Source of the DNA: Owenia fusiformis
Taxonomy: Eukaryota > Annelida > Polychaeta > Sabellida > Oweniidae
Assembly (NCBI GenBank): GCA_903813345.2
Contig: CAIIXF020000003.1
Location: forward strand, 29,279,248-29,343,247
DNA: 64,000 nt
Direction: 5' to 3'
Made by a program: the position numbers and the translations under genes. Below the pieces are notes generated by a model. It had not been told where the DNA came from and made no database searches. It saw only the letters and a program-made list of their open reading frames with translations. Positions 40,101 through 52,819 of this stretch are shown here, piece by piece (position 1 is the first letter of the stretch; the number at the start of each line of letters is the position of its first letter).

Positions 40101-43100
40101 TCCTAGAATCAAGTGACGTCATAAATCAACATCACCATTATTGAGTTGGCTGTCAATGGGACATTTTTATGGTTTTTAATTGTTATGATTGTGTTCGAAT
40201 CAACTGTAATTGAACTTAGAGTGGCATAATAAGATTATATAATGGTTCATTCTGTATATCGTGCATTTTATACTCTCGTGAGAATATAATATATTCACTC
40301 GTTCGCTACGCTCACTTGTGAATATATCATATACTCACTCGAGTATAAACACGATATACAGAAAGAACCATTATATAACCTCATATTATTTCATGGGCTT
40401 CCAAAGGGAGGGGGGGTAAAAAAGGTGGAGAAGCTGTAGGATTCAAGTATAAGCTGAGCTGATGATGGAGACTTAGGACCCCTTGGAAAAAACTGGGTTT
40501 GGGGATTTCTCTGTTAAATATACAACAGGTTATCAAACACCAATTCTTATATGAAACTATCATCTTGATTCATATATAAGTCTATACAGGTGTTGAGGTT
40601 CAGCTTAAATTCTCAGACCTATAACAGCCTTGACAATTTTTTCAGCAGTTCTAGTTTATTATAGGACTTAAAATATTCAGATAAAAGAGAAATGAATTGA
40701 TTGAATGTATTCATGTGTGTTTTATAAAACAGAAGATGTAAACATCTGCATTCAATTAATATAAACAGACATTTTATTAAGCTGGAAAAACATATCGTGT
40801 GATCCATCATTTGAATACACGTATAAATTACAATCATTATAGTGATACATATAGCATTCATGTAGACATGTCTGATTTTATTGATCTGACAATAAGTTGT
40901 AATTTGAAAAGATCCTGTATTTCGTAATCAGATTGAGAATATTTCAAAACACACTTTATTCCATTTTCCATCTTCCATCTTGACCTACAATCCTATCCTT
41001 CGTTTGTCACTATAATTCCAGATAGTGGCTTATCATTGATGAGACTTTAACTAAGATTTTGAAGCAATTTTGAATGCATTCATTTTTCTATAAATATGGT
41101 TACCATCTTTATTATTTGGCAGAATTTAAACATTTTTTCCCCAGTTTTGCACTTTAAAAAAATTATTGCTAAGTTATGTAATATTATGTAATGTGACCAA
41201 AAACAATATAAAACTTCCCAGAAATATATGTGGTCAAACTTAGGATTTATCGCAATTTCGCTGTAAAATGAATCTTCTGATTGGTTGATAGAGACAAGAT
41301 CTAGCACAGGTAGCACAGGTGAGACATTGCAAAAGCCTAGCTTCATATACCATGCACCAGAAATGCATTCTCAAGCTATAATTATGAATTATAATGAATA
41401 GAGTCTGGCTTCGTCTGCGTCTCTTTTATAAAACTACATTTAATCAGTTTAAATAGATCCTGGGCCAAAAGACCTGTTAGACAGTATGTGAATCTGTTGA
41501 GGGTACATTATATTATATTGAATGAAAAGATAATTAGCAAGTTCATGTAGGTAAATGCCACAAAGCAATATACATTTTATGTCTGAGTAAGTGTAGGTGT
41601 ATTCTTCATAAAAAAGTGTTTTGTGTTGTGTTTGTTTGGTAGGCTGGCAAATTGAAATTTATATAATTATATTAATCAAGAAACATATGACCACAAGATG
41701 GTTGCTGTTTGCACTCTGTCTGTTAAAAGGATGAATTATTGAGATAATTTGACCAAAACTGGCAGAAATTGATTAATAGCATCCAATTATTAAAAACAAA
41801 TCTGGAAAAAAAATATCAAAGTAATGTTATGTAAATATATGCAGCAGATGAGTCAATGATAAGAGATGATGCAATAAGGATGCAAATTACATGGCAATGT
41901 TTTTGTTCTATCATATGGATGCAACCCTTATAAAATATCCAACTACCAACTACATAACATACTGGTACAATCAATAATATATGTCATATCCCATAAATAT
42001 TAATCTGTCTGTAAAAATACAAAGAGAAAAAACACTAAAAAGTGATAAGAAATGAAACATCTCCTAGTAAAGAGAGGTTATAAGGAAAACAAATCCCAAA
42101 TGATATATTACTAGTATGTACTCGAAAACAATTACTTCTACCCCTTACCCCACCATTTACGTAGATTGAAATGACAATCATTAAAGTTATAAATCAATAT
42201 AAAACAACAAAATAAAAACTTTACATCTGAGACAATGTGACATCAACCTGTGTTATACTACTTGCCTTTAGCACGTTTTCTATGCAGACATATCTTTTTT
42301 AATCATCTATTTCATATGTTGATGTTTTAATGGTTCTAATTTTGCATGTTTTATATTTTATGTTTTATGCATGTTTTTGGTCTACTTTATAAAAGTGATT
42401 TAGTCCCATGACATATATGCCAGCTCAATTTATGTTTCGCGATCATTTCTCGCAACATGTAAAATGAATACGGACAACTGGCAAATTATTGAGAATTATA
42501 AATTGAGCATGAAAACAGTTGCCAAATTCCTCAAGCCAACAGACAATTTTGATATAAAATAAGCCAAAAAACAACTGGAGAAAATGGCCTGTTGCATACT
42601 GCTAATGAAGCCTCTGGTTTCACTTCCTATATCTTTGTACCAGATATGGAAACAGAAACAATGACTGTTCTTAATAACATTTGTTCTAGGAATGGGGAAG
42701 TTACCCAAAACTGTTCCATGGCAAGATTTTGTTCTGCAGTTGTTTGTATGTTAAAAATATGGGAAACAATGTTAAACAAGGTATGAAAATGAAACAACTT
42801 TCAGTTTACTATGAACTACCATATTCACTTTAAATCATGCCCAGTAATGTGATTGGTTTTATTTTGAAAGAAAATTCCATTCGGAAAATGTTCATTTTTA
42901 AATTATCAACCATTTCTGATTTCATCACCTCCGTAGTTTATTTGTTCTGTCCCATCCCTAAATTTGTACTCAAATGGGTGAAATTCAATTTTATTCATAT
43001 GGGTGTAAGTAGATTATCAACTCAGGACACAGGGTCACTAGCACTCTAAATTATCAACCGGTGCAGCACCTTATCAACTGGTGCAGCACCTTATCAACTG

Positions 43101-46100
43101 GTGCAGCACCTTATCAACTGGTGCAGCACCTTGTCAACTGGTGCAGCATCTTATCAACTGGTGCAGCACCTTATCAACTGGTGCAGCACCTTATCAACTG
43201 GTACAGCACCTTATCAACTGGTGCAGCACCTTATCAACTGGTGCAGCACCTTATCAACTGGTGCAGCAACTTGTCAACTGGTGCAGCACCTTATCAGCTG
43301 GTGCAGCACCTTATTAACTGGTGCAGCACCTTATCAACTGGTGCAGCACCTTGTCAACTGGTGCAGCACCTTATAAACTGATGCAGCACCTGGTTCTTCA
43401 ATGCATTGGTGATTTCAACTGTGCGCTATGCAGCCAATACTTTCTCATGAATTCTGATAGTCAGAATGTGTGGTTAAATAATGCCAGATCTGTCAAATCT
43501 AATTAAATGTACTTGCATATGTAGTTTCATGCTTGAAAAGAAGAAATATTTATTCTCTTAATTTTAAAAATGGACATTCATTAGGAAAGTAGAATCAAAT
43601 CAAAGATGCAAACTTTGTGTCTTTCTCTGTAAATACTGAAATCGCGAATGCAAATAGCAGCTACTGGCTAGCGGGTTGATTGCAATTTGATGGCAATCTC
43701 ATTTAGATATGAATAGTACCTGCCGTGTGTTCCGTTAGTTGCCAGCTCTCGCCCCAAACCCAGTAGCTGAGCTAAATAATGATTTAATCTGGTATTACAG
43801 CACCAACTAACTCCGACTATCGAGGTGTTGTGAATTGTAAATAGCGGAAAAGTATGCCCATTGCATGCGCATAGACACAAAACACATTTTAAGTCTGTAC
43901 GATCATTTGACAATGGCATGAATAGTCATGTGATCACTGTTAGTCGACAAATGGGTTGTTCAATATTGCAACTTCAAACTGACAAATTAATTTATGTAAA
44001 TCAATAGGTTAATCCGGTAGCCGGTAGAGCTATTTGCATTCGTGAATAAAGCTTAGTTCATGTACATAAACATATACTCCCTTCCATAAGTTTAGCAACA
44101 AGAAGTCCCCTTTTATGTTTGGCAATGCTTGTCATGAATTTCCAAAATATTGTAATAAGGAACAAAATTTAGATCCAAACATTGTGTTGATATGTACTAT
44201 CCAATGAAAACATGGGTTGCCATTAGGGGTACCACGATATGACTGTCTTTCATCTCTAAGCTCTGAGTTTCTCCCTTCCTTTGGGTAAGTAAGAAGGGAC
44301 TTCCGGTCAAAAAGCGATACGACAGATATTCATTTTATGTATTGATACAGCTCGTATCGGAGGTGAATTGCTCGAGCTCGAGCGCTCGCGGTACCCCTAG
44401 TTGCCATTATGGAGAGGAGGTTTCTATAACTGAAAAAAATTAATCTGATTGCATGGAAAATAAAGATAATTCAATTTTGAGTGGACCAGTGTTTACAGGT
44501 CACCATGTGGTAGGATTATATAGATTATTTTTAATTCTCTATTTTTTATATTTGACACTAAACTATTTATTTTTCTATATATAGTGCTAAGTGAACTAGT
44601 AATTTTGCCACTGAAGTACTTAACTTAAATGTCTTTATATGATAAGTCAATTTAAAAAGATTGTTAGAAGTTAGTGAAGGTGCCAACTTTTGATTTAATA
44701 CTATCAGATTATTTTCAGAAACTATAATATAAAGGAAAGGGCTCTATAAGCTTAAATATAAAGCTAAGGTTTTTATTTGTTAAAAGTACAATGAACTTAT
44801 ACTGGCAATAAAATCTGGATGAACTCAAGGCCACCTCATCAGAGTAAAAACCATTATGTTCCAGACAGGAACATTTATAAACTTTATTTAACTTGTTCAT
44901 TTAACATTAATTAATTTTATTCACCTTATACTATTCCATCTAATTAGGCTGCGTGGAGTACATGTACTTGGAATTCTGTGTGAAAAAGGTCAGCCACTTT
45001 ATCATAAAATGATAAAAAAACAATTTTATTGAAACTATGATAAATGCAATCTTATCAACATCAACTTTGAATATCAGTAGTATGTGCTGAGGAATCAGAT
45101 AAAAGGTGTATACTGAATTGGTTGTTATGGTGATCCCATGTGATGTCATATCCCAAGGCCTCCTAAAGGAGAACCCTATACGTCAATTTTTCAAATTTCT
45201 ACTTGAGGTCGAGAGGGTTGAAAAAGATTGTGATTTTTTGTAGCTTATGATTTTACTGAAATGCAGCCTAAGTTTACCATGTAACTGACTTATCCATATT
45301 TATTTATACTCTCTTGTATGCTTTATGCCAATACTGATCTCTGTTATATTGTACTCCTATATGTACATGTAATGCTCAAGAGATGCTTTCATAGTCCTTA
45401 ATAATAAAAAGTTGATTTTTGGCAAGTTTAACTTGAAAATTCTTACACATTGACAAGATATGTCAAAATCTGTTGAAAAATTGAGAAAAAATGTGTCACC
45501 ATTTTGGAATTTTTTACGAAAACAAAGAAACGTCAATAGATAATCAAAAAAATTTAATGAAAATTTACTATAAATAATTATATATGTATAAGGTACCACA
45601 TAGGATTGAAAGTATAGGTTTGAGGGAAATACAGGATAATCTGTGTATTATATTTTCAACATTCCAACTATTTCATTTAAGTAAAATGTAAACATCTTCT
45701 CCCCAATTCAATTTCTTGAACTGATAATCAAATGTTAGCTTAGTATAGAAAAGTGTTAAGAAGATTTATTGAAATAATTTGAAACTTTGAGTATGTTGTG
45801 TTGGCCAACATGCCTAGTGTTAAAGTAACCTTGGGTGAGAGTGATATCCTCCTGCTATGGGAGTACTGTTGATTGTTATTAGAGTCTGATGAAATCTCAA
45901 AGTATCTTTCCATCTGCATATGATAATATGTAAAACTGATTTATTCAAGGAAAAAATGAATGGTGTAGACGGAAATAAAGATGATGAAATACCCATGCTT
46001 CAATTAAATGCAGCACTCTATAACCTTTACATCTGGCACTTGGACTAAATGCAGTGTTTTCAGGTAAAACAGTTGTTTTTAGAGTATTTATTCTAAGGGG

Positions 46101-49100
46101 CCATGTCAATATTCCAAAATTCAATGTATAACATTATAGTTGTCCCTGCCTTCCCAAAATAAAATTGTACTTAAAATACAAAAATTGATGTTAAGTACAA
46201 TAAGAAACAAGCATAATGGAACTCCCCCAGCCTCTAAATGTGATATTCAAATTTTGTTTGTAGGCTGGAGTCTGAAAAGAAGTGAAATAAACACTGACAA
46301 AGGATGGTCATCAATACAGTTACATGTTTTCACAAGGACCAACCTATCTGAAGATCAAATCTCAATATCTTATTTGTGTTCCAGGTACAGTGAAACATGT
46401 ATATCCAAATGCCTGGCTAACCTGAACACCTTCAGATCCAAACACCTTTTCCAGTCCCATTTTTCCTCCCATTGACTCCCATGTTAAAAAAACTTGAAAT
46501 CTGAACACCTCCTGATTCAAACAGTGAATACTCATATTTGAGAAATTAACCTGTCTAATTTCAACACTTTTCATTCACAAAATATCCCATATTTCTTACA
46601 AAATTGATCGGACATATTCAATTTGTTTTTATATCAAAACTTTTGAAAGTCTCAATTTCTAGCATGACTTAATTCATTTGAATCAGATTTTAGCCAGTCC
46701 GAATAGTGTTCTGATTAGACAGGTTTTACTGTACTTTGTATTCCATAGATTGAATATTTCATTGATAGGGTCAAATGAAGTTGAACTATTTATTTCTCCA
46801 ATTGAATTCGAATCAATCAAGCTATCTAATCTTATTCTGTCAATGACCTGAATGAAATGAATGAAAAAATGACAAAGCCCTAAAAACACATTATAAGCAA
46901 ATTGATTGTATTTTATAAATTCTATGAAGCAAACTCAGCAGTCTTTGATTCTTGAATTTCTCATGGCTCTTTCTAGGAATACAACTGTTTCGGTCTAATT
47001 TGATTTGATTTTCTTTTACTTGATTTATTTTGAAGGTATAGTATGCTGAAACCATGCAGACACAAAATTTCAGGATGGTTTGGTGTAAAATGCCTAAACA
47101 CTAATTTGGTCAAATACTTTAAAATTGCAATCCAACTTTTAAAGATATTTTAACATTGTGCCAATTGAGATTCAGCCCAACCTTTTCAAAGAAAATTGAA
47201 TTCTTTGCAAATTGATTAAAATAAAATAATTGTATAAATCATGTTCTTTTTATAGAAAAATATGTACATAATTCAAATATGACAAATAAGGAGAAAATGT
47301 GAGTCTTTAGTGGTAAATATGCAAGTTAAAATTCTATATAGAAAAGCCTGTATTAAGAAGCATCACTGAATATCTGAAAAATCCATGATATGGTTTGTTT
47401 TTGAGATGCTTGCCAAAAAGTAAACAATTAAGTCTTTATTTTCTCTGGCTTGATATAAATGTTAAATGTAAACTACTCACTGATACAGAGTGCCGCAAGC
47501 AGTCTTGTGGCTGCTGCTGGTGGGTCACACGTAGGGTACATCGGCTGTAGTGCGTAATAAGCAAATGTCAACGCAACAATTGCCTGTGCGGTGGGACGGA
47601 TTATAATTAGATTAACCTGAAATAGAAGAATATCATTTGAACAATCATATCAATTTTAAAATTATTTTATCCATTGTAAAATGTAAAAGTGAAAATGTCA
47701 TTCTTGTATCATTTCTCAAAAATAATAAATCATATATTTGGAATATATAATTTTATATAAATAAAATAAATTATAGCTCCGTAATTTTTTTAAGTCTTGG
47801 ATTGGTCAATAGCACAACGCATATTTTAAAAACATATATAACAGATAGAGCTACGAGAAGTTGCAAAACTGCAGAATTGGAAACCAAATATATAATGTTG
47901 GATAATCAACTCAAAAATGGGACAGCTTTATTGAGAAAAATCAACACTTACTATTTCAGTTTAAAATATACCATGCACAAAAATTAAACAGATTTTAACT
48001 ACACAAACTTCTTATATTTCTGTAAATTACTCCAGAGCACTTTTAATGTTTTATTCCTTTGTTATGGTATAATGTTTTTATACCAGTTGAAATACAAAAA
48101 ATCTTAGAAAGGGTACAAATGTTATGAAATAAATAAATGAATAAATAAAATTATATTGCATTAAGAGTTAAGACAAGAACTTTGTGACCTCAACAGACAT
48201 AAACTCATGAACACTTTACAAAGGAATGACGTTCCCACAATTCAAATAAGAGTAAACAAAAACAACTTTGAAAACCCTGGGGTAGCCAAGGACAACATAT
48301 GTTTATTATATTATGAGAATTTGATTTTGATAATGAAGTGTCAAACTATCAAACCTTTTCATACTCAAAATCGGACTGAATGTAAAAATGAAATCCAAAT
48401 AAGGCTAACGCAATAAAAATCCAAATGCAGATCATGAAATAAATGCTTCTTGCAGAAATTCTCTGGAAATAATGATATAATACAGTTTTAAAAAAATCTA
48501 GGTGATCCAAATTCGACAATTTTGGCCCAAATATGGTCAAAGTCACTTGAAAAGTGCTAAAAAATGGTAAAAACTGTGTGATTTTGAAAGAATTTTTGAC
48601 TAGGGGAATTATAGACCTGGGTCCTGGGTACTAAGTTTCGTCCTCAGGGTTAACAATTTTTGGCTTTTCTGAGGCAATTACTGAAATTCCTGCCTAATGC
48701 AGGTCATTGAAAACTAAGATGTACCTCTACTATGCCTTTCTATTATTAGGGATTCCATCATGTACACGAAGGGACAAATATTCATAGAATGATCGAAATT
48801 AAAGTATTGATGTTGGGAATCATTTATCAGAATAGGTTAAATAGCAAGAAGGATTTGGCGCGATTGATTGTTGCTATGGCAACTTATCTGTCACTAACGA
48901 GAATCAGTAATCGATTTGGCAATTACATTTAATGCGACCAAAAATTATGGGGGACATTATACACGCTTTACGCAGTTACACATTACATAACAATCACTAA
49001 TTGACTAAAAACAGAATAAGATGAGCACTAATTAGAAACTTGATAAGTGGTAAGTGTTAGTTATTTAGAGCTAGCTGATTTTACCTGTAATCACCAGTTA

Positions 49101-52100
49101 AGGCTAAGGTGATATAACACACATCACAACTAACTGGCCTGGCATCAGGCTGTGTCTTAATTTTTCACAAGGCATCAAATTTTGACTCCTACACCAGGTT
49201 TTCAGAAGGCATCAAAATGCAAAATGTCATCACCTGCCATTTGTTACAGATGCCAACAGAAAAGATCTTACCCAAAGTTGCAAGAAGGCGGGAAGAGGTC
49301 CAAATATCTCTAGGATGTAGGCATAATCTCCTCCTGATTTCATAATAGTTGTTCCCAACTCTGCATAGCACAGGGCCCCAAGCAGGGACAATACGCCGCA
49401 GAAAGCCCATATCACAAGAGATAGGCCTACCTGAAATTGAAAAACAAAATGAAGCACTGTTCACAGGTTCATTAACTCAAAATTACTCAAAATAGTCCTA
49501 TTTAAATTAAATACAATTGGCAAAAAATCCCAATTCTTGCATGTGAAGTAAGTTAAATTATCTACATTAACAATTAATGTGTAACCTTTTTAAGAAGTGA
49601 CAAGTCAAGAAAATAGGGCTATGTGTGTATAGGGTTGACTAACTGAGTGATGTGTCAACACTGAATAGAAGAACAAAGTTAAATCACTTTATATTAGGGA
49701 TGGAGAGGATAACAAGAACACAAATGTGTACAAAATGTCCCCACCAATGGGTGATCCCATCAAATGGTGATCCTGAAAATGAGTAGACAAGACTTTACCG
49801 ACACAATTTGAGGACGGAAAATCCAAAATGGGCACCTTAAAATTTACCCAGAATGCCAAAAATTTAGACAGTTCTAGATTTTCATACTAAGAATCACCCC
49901 TGAAAATTTGAAATTGATCCGTCAAACAGTTAACCAGAAAACATGTAAACAAGACTACAGACAAGATTTTAGGATGGAAAATCCAAAATGGCTGCCTTGA
50001 CATTTACCCAGAATGTCAAAAAACTAATTAGATTTAGATTTTCATACTTAGAATCATCCCTGAAAATTTGAAATTGATCTACCAAATGGTCCATCTGAAA
50101 ACATGAAGACAAGACTTTACAGGCAAGATTTTAGAACGGAAAATCCAAATATTGTGTCTTTCAGTGTTAAGGTCAGGGTGCACTTTGATGAAGTTTAAGT
50201 CTTCTATTTGATAATCCAAAAATCTAAACTTGTTTCTAAATGGTGGGAAAATCAACTATTTGAAAACTACAAAATTACTCAAAAGTTATATTTTTCAAAA
50301 AAATAAATTGAAATAGTTTTTCAAGTCATGGTAAGTAATACTTGAACGATTAACCTTTATTTTCAAACTTAACACAGGGCCTTTAAAAAGAGCTTTCATA
50401 GTTTTATTCAACTGAATCTTATTATAGTCTATCCATTGATATTAGTTTGACTTCAATTCTTAAGAGACCTTGACATCTATAATTAGCATGTAATTTGACT
50501 CTGCACTAGGGTGGTCCAAAATTAAAACTTTTTTTGAAAATGTAGATGTTTGTAAGTACTTATAATTAGTGTTGAATGCCATTGATGCCTTCTTCATTTG
50601 AACCTAGAAGTGAATGTTTTTACCATGAATACCAAATTGACAGATAATAATAGGTCTACAAATTTGAGAAATCACATTCAACTATTTACTCCTTATATAA
50701 AGATTAAAATGAGCTAAAAAATGTCTACCCTACTCTGCGATCAAGGTGACTTTAGTCAGACTGGTAACATCTAATTAAAAGCATTAAATGATTTTTGGTA
50801 AATACAAAAAAGGTCCTGACCAAATATGATTTAATGATGAACTTATTTTAGTTTAATATCTCACATGATCTCAGCCTAATCTGTGAGCCTTATTTAATTC
50901 ATAAATACAAGTACATGGAACAAAACATGTTTTTTTTAAATAACTGAAAGAAAATGATGTGTGAAAGACTTCTTCTCACATGCAGATGTTAGTCAAGGGA
51001 TGAAATGAACGATGGAATATCAGAAACAATTATGTTTGAGGTAATATTCACATGGCAAAAATGATGTTTGTCGTATTTGAATATGACATGCGCGCTAATT
51101 AATTTGCAACTTCCATAAAACTATATGATTATGAATTTCAAAAACAATAATTTTTAAACTGGTATGTAATGCTCATTACATGAAATGAAATATTTTTTTA
51201 TTATAAATAATTGCTAGACTTTCTCTATGATTGTAATCCATGAGCAGAAAACACAATCAAATGGTAATATATGAACTGATCAGAAAATTGAGTTTCCTTC
51301 TAGTAATGATATAAAAGAAGCTTTTATCCCTGAAGTCCATTGTTCAGTTTCTGACTGCTTCAACAATTTGATATATTGATTTCTGTTCATACATGGAAGT
51401 CCATGGCTGATTTCATCATGTTTTCTTCAATTAACATACTGGAGTGATTTATTGCTAGAGGGTCAGGCACATAACCAGGATTTTTCAGATGAATGCGTTT
51501 TTGACTTGATAGGATGCGTTTGTAATAACCCTCTAATCTTTATCTTGAAAAATCAAGAATGAGTAATGAAAATGATGAGACTAATCATCAACAATAGAGG
51601 ATCGCAAAAAATATTTGATATTCACAAAAAATTGAATTATTGGTATGCCCATGGGCAGCTTCAAAGATGAGAAATATCTCAGAAGAGCCATGGCAGCTCA
51701 GATACCCCAAATCAATAGTTCAATATTTGGGAGTGCCCTCCACCTTTGTGGTAAGTTTGAAATGATTTATGACCATTTATGATCACGGGCACCAGTCATG
51801 GGGGGAGGCTGCTTAAGTGTAATTTAGTCTACAAACTGGGGTAGTTTGTAACTAGACTCTACGCACAGGGTAGATCGAACCAACCCTTCTTTGGTGAAGT
51901 TATTTTCTACCTGTCCTGTCCCTGTCCTTTCCCTGTACCTGTCCCAAGTGTAGACTACAACACTTTAGGGTAAGGGTTACCTTTTTCAAAGGCTGGACTG
52001 GTCTCATAGAACAGCCTTTGGGCCATCAACAGTATGCTGCTTGATAATTTTGACGTCTAAAACTGAAATACTGAATTCAGCTGCTTACTTTCTTTCTCCA

Positions 52101-52819
52101 AATGTTCCTTACATCTCCGTCCTCCATTTGCGAAGAGAGTATATATTATGTAAGTTATCAGCTCTTGTGTGTTGATCAGGACTTTTCTTTATCCCCAAGT
52201 TTACATTTTCTAGCGAGAAATCAAAGTGGCGATTTTGACAGAAATTAAGAGCTACTGGAAGTTCAGCCATTCTTAAAGTTCATTCGGAAATCTGTCGACA
52301 CTACTTCCTCAATTTACATCAACCCTCTAGTTTTGATCTCTCTACAACTTTAATATTGTTGGTGGCCAAACTAGGTTGTTTTTTGTGACCAGTGCAGGCT
52401 TTGAAAAAGATATGGTAAGTGTAGCATGCGCCTTGAGGGAATGCGTACTGGCACTTGATAAGACGGAAGATAAGGTATAGGTCCATAACATACTAACAAG
52501 TAGATCTAGAATCAAGAGTCTAGTACCTCCACCCCCTAAGTAAGGGGGGGGGGCTAAGGACTAGGAGTAGAAATGAAGGGTACCCGAAATGAATAGCAGT
52601 AGCACCCAGGGAGCGACCATCTACCCCCCCCCCCCACTTAGAATATCTACTTACAGATCCTGTTCCTTCCAAAACTCCTTTAGGTGTCACAAATATTCCT
52701 GAACCAATTATTGTCCCAACAATTATAGTAACCGCATTCAAGAGGTTGATCTTCTGCTTCAATTTCACAGTTCCATCTCCTGACGAAACAGTCTGACTCT
52801 GATCATCGCTGCCTGCCAT
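25012..52819 (-). CDS. LAT-type amino acid transporter light chain (SLC7 family)
   Basis: Multipass membrane exchanger of neutral amino acids that normally pairs by disulfide with an SLC3 heavy chain. Exons (minus): 52819-52655, 49430-49272, 47616-47481, 38060-37935, 35545-35446, 33316-33148, 32481-32378, 30395-30299, 29854-29705, 28892-28715, and tentatively 25121-25012. All ten secure junctions are phase-consistent. Motifs: [19 protein letters not shown] (TM1 substrate motif GSGIF), [23 protein letters not shown] (the conserved heavy-chain Cys), [20 protein letters not shown] (TM6), [42 protein letters not shown]. Nearest to SLC7A5/SLC7A8 by these motifs. Met 52819 is the first in-frame ATG; the open frame above it begins without ATG. 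About 497 aa with the tentative exon, which fits the family. Confidence 0.93.
25690..25865. repeat. Short tandem repeat of atgaacatatcctt units
   Basis: Irregular repeats of tatgaacatatcctta / tatgaacatgtcctta in AT-rich sequence inside the last transporter intron. Confidence 0.7.
26640..27840. repeat. 148-bp-period repeat cluster capped by GGAC microsatellite
   Basis: Units carry atatgaacaaaatcgct at 26945, 27093, 27241, 27375 and 27674, with ggcggccatttttcaaaatgg blocks between. The right end has a ggac/gtac microsatellite (27714-27787) then cgaacttcgttcgatgggat. The left end has gaatcccatcgaac near 26660, an inverted match to that end. No gene. Confidence 0.85.
28235..28622. repeat. Minisatellite, ~29-bp unit, about 13 copies
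   Basis: Repeats of cagtttaccctgaatctgaa + tttacatta, ending about 90 bp beyond the exon 10 donor (28714) in the transporter intron. Confidence 0.9.
29309..29690. repeat. Minisatellite, ~33-bp unit, about 11 copies
   Basis: Repeats of attgtatacaatattgtg + ttctatattgattaa ending 15 bases from the donor end of exon 29854-29705. It keeps a meaningless + strand ORF open. Confidence 0.92.
30765..32060. repeat. 146-bp-period repeat cluster capped by GGAC microsatellite
   Basis: Eight units marked by aaatttgaaccaaatccg at 30939, 31078, 31224, 31370, 31514, 31659, 31805 and 31950 (spacing 139-146, mostly 144-146). Same right end as the 26.6-kb cluster: cccggac, a ggac run, ctatatccctc, and gggataat. 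Left end aaatcccaccgaac. Lies in the intron between exons 30395-30299 and 32481-32378. Confidence 0.88.
32430..33405. repeat. Local tandem duplication, ~0.6-kb period
   Basis: 32440-32700 resembles 32800-33050, and 32700-32786 resembles 33317-33405 (gaaaatattttatt..., gggtcacgtcttatcaaaag). The duplicated block carries part of one transporter exon. Confidence 0.82.
32786..32845 (-). pseudogene. Truncated duplicate of transporter exon 32481-32378
   Basis: On the minus strand it has the same acceptor and starts ACATTTGCAGACAAGCTG ([20 protein letters not shown]) but stops matching after the Leu codon, where intron sequence begins. No donor follows. It arose in a local tandem duplication and is probably not used. 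Confidence 0.85.
33483..33626. repeat. GTCACCACC/GGTGGTGAC MITE, copy 2
   Basis: Starts atgtcaccaccttctatttg, ends tcacttgtggtggtgac, and shares ccacaaaaaagttgga with the copy at 24165. Confidence 0.75.
34795..34988. mobile_element. Pogo-like MITE, copy 1
   Basis: TA-flanked ends cagtcaaacctgtct and the inverted aggtttcacag, with repeated ggtgttccact motifs inside. Related to 37079-37242 and 46388-46731. Confidence 0.65.
35715..36080. mobile_element. Mutator-like MITE with 10-bp target duplication
   Basis: Exact 10-bp direct repeat AAGTGTCCTC at 35705-35714 and 36081-36090. Inverted ends share ttcaaagatgaca (left) and tgtcatctttgaa (right) plus purine-rich tips. 366 bp, no ORF. Target length suggests a Mutator-type origin. 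Confidence 0.75.
37079..37242. mobile_element. Pogo-like MITE, copy 2
   Basis: cagtaaaacctgtcttatct ... aggtttcactg, with TA on both sides (37077-37078, 37243-37244); 164 bp. Confidence 0.75.
37782..37905. repeat. Minisatellite, 17-bp unit, seven copies
   Basis: Copies of ctttctcgtaccatggg ending 30 bases from the donor of transporter exon 38060-37935. Confidence 0.92.
38122..38244. repeat. Short hairpin element
   Basis: Arms of ~45 bp: cactggtgatcccctcgatt at the left is mirrored by aatcgagtggatcaccagtg at the right. Confidence 0.75.
39930..40382. repeat. Palindromic repeat
   Basis: tataatggttcattctgtat at ~40235 is mirrored by atacagaaagaaccattata at ~40357, and ccaattacagttgta at 39955 is mirrored near 40200. 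Looks like nested inverted repeats of a non-autonomous element. Confidence 0.65.
43050..43395. repeat. Minisatellite, exact 20-bp unit, ~17 copies
   Basis: ttatcaactggtgcagcacc repeated with few substitutions. Because 20 is not a multiple of three, all three forward frames read the same peptide series (about 100-residue ORFs) without meaning. Confidence 0.96.
44225..44399. mobile_element. MITE with 9-bp target duplication
   Basis: Ends aggggtacc ... ggtacccct inside a 9-bp direct repeat GTTGCCATT (44216-44224 and 44400-44408); 175 bp, no ORF. Confidence 0.75.
46388..46731. mobile_element. Pogo-like MITE, copy 3
   Basis: cagtgaaacatgtatatcca ... gacaggttttactg with TA at both outer edges; longer (344 bp) than the other two copies. 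Confidence 0.7.
49745..50150. repeat. ~161-bp tandem repeat, 2.5 copies
   Basis: acaagactttac/acaagactacag recurs at 49787, 49948 and 50109, with ggaaaatccaaaatgg and cctgaaaatttgaaattgat in each unit. The last block resembles the aaatttgaaccaaatcc block of the 30.8-kb cluster. Confidence 0.85.
50160..52640. other. First transporter intron, no gene
   Basis: AT-rich sequence; poly-C/G runs near 52540-52640 close to the first donor. No element recognised. Confidence 0.5.

Larger units (their letters stand above)
38280..47480. other. Large transporter intron, no gene
   Basis: Nine kilobases of AT-rich intron between exons 47616-47481 and 38060-37935. Contents recognised: a palindromic repeat near 40230-40382, a 20-bp minisatellite, and MITEs at 44225 and 46388. 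The remaining short ORFs show no domain and no splice-consistent neighbours. Confidence 0.6.

Noticed and set aside
43061-43506. Overlapping ORFs reading [16 protein letters not shown] repeats
   Set aside because: Product of a 20-bp tandem repeat free of stops in all forward frames; no start context, splice sites or domain.
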